The notes beneath the pieces were generated by a model, which saw only the letters and a program-made list of their open reading frames with translations, was not told the origin of the DNA and searched no databases. Below are positions 55,385-64,000 of a stretch of DNA of 64,000 nucleotides, in pieces; position 1 is the first letter of the stretch, and every line of letters starts with the position of its first letter. The stretch spans positions 62,001-126,000 of the forward strand of contig NZ_AORI01000001.1 in the NCBI RefSeq assembly GCF_000367765.1, in the 5' to 3' direction. The stretch comes from Metamycoplasma auris 15026. Lineage in GTDB: Bacteria; Bacillota_I; Bacilli_A; Mycoplasmatales; Metamycoplasmataceae. Made by a program: the position numbers and the translations under genes.

Positions 55385-55406
55385 ACTAAATTTATATAAA
55401 TTTAGT
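55385..55406. promoter_or_regulatory. Perfect 22-bp palindrome in the pyrH leader
   Basis: ACTAAATTTAT followed without a gap by its exact reverse complement ATAAATTTAGT, 15 bases before the pyrH GTG and just ahead of the Shine-Dalgarno GAGG. A possible -10 (TATAAT) is at 55348-55353. It is not followed by a T-run, so an operator or leader hairpin is more likely than a terminator. Confidence 0.55.
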
Positions 55407-55420
55407 TTAATGAGGTTATC

Positions 55421-56146
55421 GTGAATTATAAATATAAAAGAATTTTAATCAAATTATCAGGTGAAGGGCTAGCGAATAAAGATAAACATTTAGCAATTGA
55501 CTATGAATTGGTTAAAAAGTTCGCAAGTCAATTAAAGACAATAATAAACAATAATGTTGAAGTTGCAATTGTTGTTGGTGGTGGAAATTTCTGACGTGGC
55601 ACTAGCGCAGCTAAAAACGGAATTAATCGTGTAAGAGCTGATTATATTGGAATGCTTGCAACAACAATGAATGCCTTAGCTCTTCAATCTGGTTTTGAAA
55701 ATAATGGATTAGCATCACGAGTTTTATCTTCATTAACAACCGATCCAAAAGTTTGTGAAGTATATATTAATGAAAAAGCAAAAAAATACTTGCGAGATGG
55801 AGAAGTTATTATTTTTGCCGGCGGAACTGGGAGACCTTTTTTTACAACAGATACTGCTTCAACATTGTATGCATCTGAGATTGAAGCTGATGCAATTCTA
55901 ATGGGAAAAAACAATGTTGATGGAGTTTATGATAGTGATCCAAAACTTAATAAGAATGCAGTTAAATTTGACAAAATAACATATGATGAATTGCTTGAAA
56001 AAGATTTAAGAGTTATTGATCAAACAGCAGCCTCGATGGCAAAAGATAATAATATTGACATAATTATTTTTGATATCAATGAAGAAAATGCACTGCTTAG
56101 AGCAATTGAAAACAAAATCCCAAATACAGTTATCACAAAAAAATAA
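55421..56146 (+). CDS. pyrH: Uridylate kinase
   Basis: Converts UMP to UDP with ATP; 241 residues, amino-acid kinase family, hexameric in bacteria. Motifs: ILIKLSGEGLA at the start, VAIVVGGGNFWRG, ADYIGMLATTMNALALQ, EVIIFAGGTGRPFFTTDTAS, LMGKNNVDGVYDSDPK and the conserved DQTAASMA. UGA is Trp in NFWRG. Start is GTG 55421, 5 bases after GAGG; no in-frame ATG gives the family N-terminus. It is followed by frr, the very common pyrH-frr order, and then cdsA. Confidence 0.96.
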
Positions 56147-56172
56147 AGGAATAGAATTTACAAGGAAAAAGT

Positions 56173-56724
56173 ATGGAGTTGAATTTTTATATCGAAGAAT
56201 TACAAGAAGGCATTGAGAAAACTATTAACAATTTTGAACACCAATTATTAAAAGTTGCTGTGGGAAAAGCAAACCCAACATTGATTAATAAAATTAAAAT
56301 TAATTACTATGATTCATGAATGAATTTAGAAGAACTAGCTTCCATAAGCCCTAATGGCCCATTAGAATTATTAGTTAAACCATATGACATGGGAATTCTA
56401 AAAAACATTGAAAAAACCATTATGGATCAAAAGCTAAACATCACAATCGTTAACGTAGGTCACCAACTTAGATTGATATATCCACAAATGACTACTGAAA
56501 AACGTGTTGAAATGACTAAGGTTCTAAATCAATTATCTGAACAAGCAAAAGTAGGAATTAGACAAATTCGTCAAGATACAAATAAACAAATAAAGGCAGA
56601 TAAAGAATTATCTGAAGATTTGCAAAAGAATTTCTTAGACCAAATTCAAAAAGAAATTGATAAAGCAATTGAAAAAATTAATAATCTAGTTAAAGTAAAA
56701 GAAAAAGAATTAATGACAATATAA
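56173..56724 (+). CDS. frr: Ribosome recycling factor
   Basis: Splits terminated ribosomes together with EF-G; 183 residues, tRNA-like shape. The conserved hinge and helices are seen in KVAVGKANPTLINKIKINYY (family VGRASPxxLxxIxVxYYG), ELASISPNGPLELLVKPYD, KRVEMTKVLNQLSEQAKVGIRQIR and the final helical bundle. ATG 56173 has AAGGAA nearby and gives a standard N-terminus. It lies 26 bases after pyrH and 54 before cdsA. Confidence 0.95.
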
Positions 56725-56778
56725 TCTTTTCTTCTTAACTATTTTTATATCAATTTATATTAAAAAATAGGATAAAAA

Positions 56779-57759
56779 ATGAAAGATATAAAAGTAAGAT
56801 TAAAGTCTGCAATTATTTTGTTATTAATACTTATCCCTTTCTTATTTGTAGTATATTATGGAAAAATTTCAGGAAAAATAATTGGAATTGTCTTCTATTC
56901 CATAATTTCAACATGAGCTGTTTATGAAGTTATTTCACACCGGATTCTAAAAAAATGAGAAAGTATCATAATTGCAATATCTAGTGTTTTAATTTGACTA
57001 ATGCCGCTTGATTGATTTTTAAATCAACCAAGTCAAATAGAAACCAATTCATTTCTTAATTTAGCAAGCAACACAGGAATTAATGCTGCAAGTCTAATTG
57101 CGCAAATTAAAGAAACTTTATTTTTTGGATACGATTCAATAACAAAATTTAGAGTGTTGCAATTACTAATTTTAATTACCTTAATTTCTTTCATTTATAT
57201 AATTGAACTTTTTGTTTCAAAAGCAAAGTTAAAAAGAAAAATAAATTCCTATTTAATTGTTCTTTTTGTAACATGATTTATTCCTTTAGCATTCAAAACA
57301 ATTTTTGTTTTTAATGCCGCAAATATATATTTATTATTTGCTATGGTAACGATTCCAATCTTTACTGACTCAATGGCATATGTTGGCGGCTCATTAATAG
57401 GACGTAAAATTATCAAAAGAGGTTTTGCTCCAACAATAAGTCCTAAGAAATCTTGAGAAGGCGTAATTATTGGTTTTATATCTGGTGCTATTTTTGTTTT
57501 TATTACAATGTACTTAGGGCATCTAACAAAAAGCAATGAAATATTTAGAGTATTTAGTAATTGGAAACAATTAGTTGTAGGTTTAATAGTATTGCCAATT
57601 GCTTCAATTGTTGGAGATTTGATTTTTTCAGGAATAAAAAGAATATTAGGAATTAAAGATTTTTCAAATTTAATTCCAGGTCATGGTGGTTTCATGGATC
57701 GATTTGATTCAATGTCACTTGTTGCCATCTCATTAGCTGCAATTCTATTGATTAAATAA
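56779..57759 (+). CDS. cdsA: Phosphatidate cytidylyltransferase
   Basis: Membrane enzyme forming CDP-diacylglycerol from phosphatidate and CTP, the branch point of phospholipid synthesis; 326 residues and about eight membrane segments. The family signature is at the C-terminal end: [21 protein letters not shown] followed by [14 protein letters not shown]. The earlier [16 protein letters not shown] region also matches. Together with plsY and plsX this gives three phospholipid-synthesis genes in the window. Order pyrH-frr-cdsA-polC is typical of Firmicutes and mollicutes. UGA-Trp codons are frequent in membrane segments. Confidence 0.95.
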
Positions 57760-57778
57760 TTTTTAAGGAGATATTTTT

Positions 57779-60700
57779 ATGCTTGATAAAAGTTTTGAAA
57801 ATCTATGTAAGGAAATAAACTTTAAGCCTTCAGGTGTTTTTGAAGGAACAAAACTTTTATCTGTGCAACCTGCCTTAGCAACTCTTAAAAATTGAATTTT
57901 TGATATTCAATTTGAGGAACATATTGAAATTTCGCAATATCTTGAATTTAAAAAAGCCATGCGCCTTAAATTTCCTGATTGCAAAATCAATTTAATGATT
58001 CAAAATGTTATCTTAGATAAAAAAGTTATAGCTGATTATTTAAAATACACAATTGAGACTTCATTTCACAAATTACATTCAATTTCAGGGTTTATTAATC
58101 CTGAAATTTTAGACTTAAATGATAATCAAATAACATTTAATATTCCAACTAAAAAAGCCTATGATGCATTTAAAAATTTTGATACTGAAATCAAATTATG
58201 TCTTGCAAAAATTGGCTTTGAATTCCTTATTCCAATCTACAAATTAAATCAAAAAAAAGAAACCAATGAAGGCAAAGAAATTGTTAAAGGACTAATTAAT
58301 TCTTTTGATTCGATTAAAAAAGAAGAAAAAAATAAAACTTCAAACAAAGAAGAAAACAATCCTTTTTATAGCAAAAAAAGAAATAACAATCAAAATCCTA
58401 TTGAAATGAGTATTTCTGATGCTCTAATAACTTTTGAACAAATCAAAGTTATGCTTAAGGGTGAAATTTTCTTTTTAGAATATCGAACAACAAATACCAA
58501 TAGAAGAATTTTGAATCTTCGAATCTCAGATTACAAAGAAGCAATTGCTATCAAATGCATTCAAGATATCAATGATGAAAAACCTAATTTAAAAATAGGG
58601 GATACAATCTATGTCCAAGGACTTCTAAGTGATGATGCATATACAAAAAGTAAATTCATTCTTACTTCTGGAAAAAATTGGTATACACTTACTGAATCAT
58701 TGATTTCTTTAACACCAGACAATGAAAAAGAAAAAAGAATTGATTTAGCAGTCAGAACAAACATGAGTGCGCAAGATGGAATTTCTTCTCCTGAAGAATA
58801 TATTGAAGCAATGGAAAAATTAGGCCACGAAGCAATTGCTATTACTGATTTAGATAACGTGCAAAGTTTTCCTAGTTTCTATAATCTTTTAAAGAAAAAT
58901 AAAAAAATTAAGCCAATATATGGAGCTACTCTTTCAACAATTTCAAACAAAAATACAATCTTTATAGGTTATAGAAATTTCAATCTTGGTGATGCTGAAT
59001 ATGTTGTTTTTGACCTTGAAACAACAGGGTTATCTTCAAGATTTGATGATATTATTGAATTTGGTGCTTCCATCATTAGAAATGGCAAACAAGTTGAAAA
59101 AATTCAATTCTTTTTAAAAACAAATAAGCCATTGACTGAAAAAATCAAAGAATTAACTAACATTAATGAATCAATGTTAGCTAATGGTTATGAGCAAGAA
59201 GAAGGCATTAGAAAAATATATGAAATTTTAAATAATAAAATAGCTGTAGCTCATAATGGGAGCTTTGATATGCGAATGTGCTTCCAAAAATTCAAAGATT
59301 ATAATTTGGATATAAGCAATCTAGTTTGCATTGATACATTAAGAGTTTCTTATTTACTTGATACTGAAGATAGACTGCATAAGCTTGAAAGAGTATGTAA
59401 AAGATTTAATATTGCTTATGATGTCGCTGAAGCACATAGAGCTGATTATGATGCTAATGTTTTAGCACAAGTTTGATTACGCATGATATCAAGACTTGCC
59501 TTAGAAAAACAAATATTTAATGCAGAGCAACTATTCAACTACGACACTTCATTATGAGCTAAAAGAAAAAGACCTTCCGAAATAAGAGTTTTAGCTAAAA
59601 ATCAAAAAGGTCTAAAAGAACTTTTTAAAATTTTATCTAATTCGTTAACTGATGATTTTGCAGAAGGTCCAAAATTCTATATAGAAAATAAGAATAAGTA
59701 TCCTAATCTTTTATTTGGTTCAGCAACAAATCAATCGCTTCTTTGGGACAAAGTTTTGTTTGGAACTGATGATGAAATTCTTGAAGAAATAAAAAACTTT
59801 GATTATATAGAACTCCCTCCTATTGAATCATTTATTTATTATGTTAAGCTAGAAGATATATCTTGATCTGATTTGAAATTTGCATACAAAGATTTAATTG
59901 AAAAATGTAATGTTTTAAATAAAATGTGCGTTGCCACTTCGGATGCTAGATATGTTTATGATTATCAAAAACAAATTCATGCAATCTATATTAATGCTCC
60001 TTCTTTAGGGGGAGGAAAACATTGACTAAAGGGAAGAGCGCAACCTGGATTTAAATATCTTACAACCAAAGAAATGATTGGCCAATTTATTTTTTTAAAC
60101 GACGAAAAAATAATTAAGGATATTGTTATTAATAATCCAAAAAAAATTGCAAGTCAAATTGAAGATATTCAAGTAATTAAAGATAAATTATATGTGCCAA
60201 GTTTTGATAATTCTCCAATTAAACTAAGAGAATTAGTTTACAAGAATTTATATGAAAAATATGGAAATAATCCAGATAAAAAAATCATTGACCGTGTTGA
60301 AAAAGAACTAAATCCGATTATTAAATATGGATATTCAGCAATTTATTGAATTAGTCATAAATTAGTAAAAAGATCTAATGAAGATGGTTATTTAGTTGGA
60401 AGTAGAGGGTCAGTTGGTTCTTCTATAGTTGCAAACTTATCCCAAATATCTGAAGTTAATCCCCTTGAACCACATTATTTATGTTTAAAATGTAAGTATT
60501 TTGAATGAAGTGATAATCCAGAAATTTATTCAGGATGAGATTTACCTGACAAAAGATGTCCAAAATGCAATGAAATTCTTTCAAAAGATGGACATAATAT
60601 TCCATTTGAAACATTTTTAGGTTTTGAAGCAAATAAAGTTCCTGATATTGATTTAAATTTTAGTGGGGAATATCAACCTACTATTCATAATCTTGTTAAG

Positions 60701-62089
60701 GAATTATTTGGTGAGGATCATTCATTTAGAGCTGGCACTATTTCTAAGATTGCCTTAAAAACAGCTTTTGGTTTTTGTGAAAAATATATGCATGAAGAAA
60801 GAAAAGAAGAAATTCCATGGTCAAGAGCTTTTTTAGATTTTTTAGCTTCCAAAGCAGCTGGCGTTAAAAGAACAACAGGACAGCATCCTGGCGGAATAAT
60901 TGTTATACCAAAAGAATTTGATGTTGAAGATTTTACGCCGGTTAATTATCCAGCAAATGATACTAATAGCAGCTGAAAAACAACACATTTTAACTTTGAA
61001 TCCATTCATGATAATGTTCTAAAACTTGATTTACTTGGTCATGATGATCCAACAACAATTAAAATGCTTGAAGATCTAACTGGTATAAGTGTTAAAAGTA
61101 TTCCAAAATTTGATGAAAATGTAATGAAGTTATTCTATACTACTGAATCAATGAAAATAAGTCCAAGCATGATCGATAATGAAACAACTGGTGCATATGG
61201 GCTACCTGAGTTTGGAACTAGTTTTGTGCGAGGTATGTTAAAGGATGCACAACCTAGAACATTCAATGACTTAATTCTTTTAAGTGGACTTAGTCACGGG
61301 ACAAATGTATGAGCTGGTAATGCTGAAGAATTAGTTAAAAAAGGCTTCAAATTAAAAGATTGTGTCTGTTGTCGTGATGATATCATGCAAGAATTAATAA
61401 GAAGAAAAATTGAACCTTTAGTTTCTTTTGAAATTATGGAAAGAGTACGGAAGGGAAAAGGTTTGAGTGCTGAACAAGAAGAACTTCTTATTAATAATAA
61501 AGTTCCTGATTGATACATTAATTCACTTAAAAAAATCGAATATATGTTTCCAAAAGCTCATGCTACAGCCTATGTTATTATGGCTTGAAGAATTGGTTGA
61601 TATAAACTATATTATCCACTTGAATTTTATGCTTCGTATTTTTCAATTAGACCAGATGCTATTGATATTGAAGTCATGGCTAATGGATATAACAAGGTTA
61701 GTGAAGTTTTATATGATTATAAGAATCGTAAAAATGATAAAGCAAATCCACTTTCAACAAAAGAAGCAGCACTAATTACAACATTTGAAATTACTAAAGA
61801 AATGTATGCAAGAGGTTTTAGTATTCAAAATGTTTCACTTGAAAAATCAGATGCTAAAAACTGAATTGTTGATAAGAATAAAAAATCCTTAATTCCGCCA
61901 TTTAATGTTGTTGATGGCCTTGGAGATACAGTTGCTGAATCAATTATTAAAGCAAGAGCAGAAGCACCTTTTCTATCAATTGAAGATCTAACTGAAAGAG
62001 CTAAAATTAACATTAAAATTTGTAATGAATTAAGAAGACTAGGCATTCTAAAAGACCTAAATGAAACTAACCAAGTTGAACTATTTTAA
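57779..62089 (+). CDS. polC: DNA polymerase III PolC type, alpha subunit with proofreading exonuclease
   Basis: The main replicative polymerase of low-GC Gram-positives; 1436 residues. N-terminal domains, then an OB fold ([19 protein letters not shown]), a PHP domain split by the exonuclease, and a DEDDh 3'-5' exonuclease with FDLETTG (Asp412, Glu414), AHNGSFDMR and HRADYDANV, all intact. The zinc-binding region [14 protein letters not shown] and the polymerase core follow, with catalytic PDIDLNF (Asp956, Asp958). The duplicated exonuclease acids and the C4 zinc motif distinguish it from DnaE. Start ATG 57779, with AAGGAG 10 bases upstream. Last gene of the pyrH-frr-cdsA-polC string. Confidence 0.96.
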
Positions 62090-62093
62090 AAAT

Positions 62094-62134
62094 AAAAAAG
62101 CAATCAAGTTTAATTACTTAAGATTGCTTTTTTA
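62094..62134. terminator. Terminator between polC and rnc
   Basis: A perfect 12-bp stem AAAAAAGCAATC / GATTGCTTTTTT with a 16-base loop. It is A-rich on the left and T-rich on the right, so it can work for both convergent strings. Confidence 0.88.
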
Positions 62135-62202
62135 TTGAAAAGATTGAAAAAAGATTGAGTTTTTATTGACTTATAAGAATATTTCTTGTTATTTTTGGTT
62201 AG

Positions 62203-62922
62203 TTATTTAACAATTGTTTTTAATTTTTTTAATGCATCAATAGCAGCATTAGTTTCAGCTTCTTTTTTAGAGTAGCCAATTCCTTCACCATATTTAACTC
62301 ATTCAAACATTACAGTAGCGCGGAATGTGTTGTTAGGGAGTTTTTCAGTTGTATATACAACATTAGAAGTGCTTGATTGTTGGAAGTGCTCTTGTAGCAC
62401 ATTTTTTGGATGAGAATGTTGGGAATAATAATGTGAATCAAATGTTTTGCCTAGTGTTTGCTTAGTGACTTCCATTGCAACATTAATGCCAAAAACAACA
62501 TAGATAGCACCAATAAAAGCTTCATAAAGGTTTGAGATTGTTTTTTTATTTATGCCATTAATAAAGGCAGCTTTTGAGTGACGTAAGTATTTAAATAATT
62601 CATATTCTTCAGCTAAATCAGAAAGATTATTTTTATCCACAATAGAGCTTCTTAATTGTGTTGCAAAACCTGAATCTCAAGAAGGATTTTTTTTGGCAAT
62701 TCAAGCAGTGACGATGAATTGTAAAACGCCATCACCAATGAATTCTAAATAGTCATTGTGCTCAGCGCTCTTATTTTCATTTGCATATGATTTATGCGTA
62801 AAGGCAGTTATTAAAGTATATTTTTGTTCTTCTGAAAGATAATAAATATTTAGTCCAAAATTCAATAAAAACTTAGATAATGAATTCCAAAAAATTTGGT
62901 CTTCTTTATTCAATCTTGTCAT
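62203..62922 (-). CDS. rnc: Ribonuclease III
   Basis: Double-strand-specific endoribonuclease for rRNA and mRNA processing; 239 residues. The catalytic signature is [17 protein letters not shown] (family NERLEFLGDAVL) and the second acid cluster is [16 protein letters not shown]. The C-terminal dsRNA-binding domain runs from [11 protein letters not shown] to [22 protein letters not shown] is Trp in several places. Its start overlaps the end of plsX by 17 bases. rnc next to plsX is a common arrangement. Confidence 0.94.
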
Positions 62923-63931
62923 TATTTATGTTACTCAATTCCTTTTTTAATTCATCCATAAATGTTTCTTTATCTAAGATATTTTTAATTTGGTTCAAGG
63001 CATTTTCAAAAGCAATTTCATCTGAACCACCATGTGCTTTAACAACGACTTTGTTAAGTCCAATGATATAAGCACCTCCAACATTACGATAATCAAAATC
63101 GTCCTTCATTTTTTTAAGACGTTTTTTAAGAAGAAGACCGCCTAATTTGGTTAGGAAATTGGTTTTAATAATATCTTTTAGCATCTTTCCAAAACCAAGG
63201 AAGGAAGATTCTAATGTTTTTAAAAAAACATTTCCGCTTTGCCCATCAGCTAGAATAATATCAATTTTTCCTTCGATTGCATCTTTAGGTTCAATGAATC
63301 CATAAAAATTGATATCTTTGTTTTCTTTTAGAAGTTTATAAGCTTCTTTGTTTAGAACACTTCCTTTATATTCTTCACTTCCTATATTTAAAAGCCCAAT
63401 ACTTGGGTTATTTTTTGTATTAAAAATTAGTTTGTAGTAATGATTTGCTAAAATAGCTCAGTTATTTAGATATTCAGCCGTAGTTTCAATGTTAGCACCT
63501 GCATCTAAAAGTAGAGTATGCTTACCTATTAATGTTGGAAGAATTGGCATAAAAGCAATTCTTTCTACATTATTAAGTCTTTTGATTTTTAGCATAGAAA
63601 GAGTTGTAAAGGCTCCACTATCACCACTACTTAAAATTGCATCATAATCATTTTCATCTAGATAATTAAATGCATCAAGCATTGAAGAAGGAGTTTTTAG
63701 GGCTTCTCTTGGGGATGATGTAAGATGAATGATATTTTTTGAATCAATAATTTCAAAAGCATCCTCTGCTATTAGATTGCTACTTTTTGCAAGTTCGCTT
63801 TCAATAATTTCTTTATTACCAACTAAAGCAATTTTGTAATTAGGATTTTTTAGTTTGAAAGAAATAGCGCCCTTAATTGCTTTATAAATTCCATTATCAT
63901 TATTCATTACATCAAAAACGATTTTTTTCAT
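62906..63931 (-). CDS. plsX: Phosphate acyltransferase PlsX
   Basis: Makes acyl-phosphate from acyl-ACP for PlsY (also in this window); 341 residues. Features: [11 protein letters not shown] (family DxMGGD, altered), [102 protein letters not shown] and [26 protein letters not shown]. The canonical DAMGGD is replaced by DVMNND, worth noting but the other motifs are normal. It overlaps rnc and follows a FakA-like gene, a logical order for incorporation of external fatty acids. Confidence 0.93.
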
Positions 63932-63941
63932 TACTTACTCC

Positions 63942-64000
63942 TTATTCAGCCGCAATTAGATATGGATAAATTTCTTGTCCACCATTATGAATTTCAAATT
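63942..64000 (-). CDS. End of a FakA/DAK2-like fatty acid kinase (partial)
   Basis: The last 18 or so codons of a minus-strand gene that begins outside the window: EFHNGGQEIYPYLIAAE followed by TAA. The ending GGQ-x-x-Y-P-Y/L-x-I-x-x-E is what FakA/YloV-type proteins with a DAK2 domain carry, and fakA commonly precedes plsX in Firmicutes. Too little is present to be sure. The ribosome binding site of plsX (AAGGAG) overlaps its stop. Confidence 0.6.
   Translation of the reverse strand, partial: FEIHNGGQEIYPYLIAAE

Overview
The window is mycoplasma chromosome. The DNA is very AT-rich. Almost every long gene reads through in-frame UGA codons that fall where the protein families have tryptophan (for example UGA-Cys-Gly-Pro-Cys in thioredoxin). 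There are lipoproteins with short mycoplasma lipoboxes, a stand-alone 5'-3' exonuclease instead of full DNA polymerase I, both DnaE and PolC, a eukaryote/archaeal-type prolyl-tRNA synthetase, and no cell-wall genes. A relative of the M. hominis group is plausible, but this is inference only. All gene calls use the UGA=Trp code, so pieces that look separate under the standard code are joined. No tRNA, rRNA, CRISPR array, transposase or prophage was seen.

Layout. 1-9.2 kb: valS, convergent with dnaE and the 5'-3' exonuclease, then a DnaB/DnaD-like replication protein and a DnaI-like loader. 9.2-16.5 kb: three surface lipoproteins (one with a transglutaminase-like domain, one with BspA-type leucine-rich repeats), a DUF1846 protein and pyruvate kinase. 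16.8-21.7 kb: deoB, proS, trxA, a HAD phosphatase and gapA. 21.8-28.2 kb, all on the minus strand: a heat-shock block hrcA-grpE-lon behind a CIRCE operator, plsY, and a PLP-dependent racemase whose 5' end carries a one-base frameshift. 28.2-33.8 kb: a broken or phase-variable lipoprotein gene with a ten-G tract, gltX with two small partners, and a peptidase-containing ABC exporter. 33.9-41.8 kb: ybeY, era and a five-gene spermidine/putrescine-type transport operon with a PotD-like protein at each end. 42-50.9 kb: asnS, a glycosyltransferase-like protein, an RDD membrane protein, pcrA/uvrD, a membrane protein that looks like a decayed GGDEF-EAL protein, and an M13 metallopeptidase. 51-64 kb: mnmE, rlmD-like, ftsY, ylxM, pyrH, frr, cdsA, polC, then minus-strand rnc, plsX and the end of a FakA-like gene.

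Genes are packed into co-directional strings with very short or overlapping junctions. The five-base junction TAATG (stop and start sharing one A) occurs at dnaE/exonuclease, hrcA/grpE, mnmE/rlmD and ftsY/ylxM. Strings end in clear hairpin-T terminators, several of which include the stop codon.

The observations most worth a second look are: the C39-peptidase ABC exporter with a complete catalytic triad and no visible substrate gene; the G10-tract lipoprotein behind a cluster of TTCAAT/ATTGAA dyads; the ValRS reading frame that continues at least 183 codons upstream without a stop; the DnaI-like loader without recognisable Walker A and B motifs; the degenerate GGDEF/EAL-like protein; and the CIRCE that overlaps the end of plsY and has an extra half-site.
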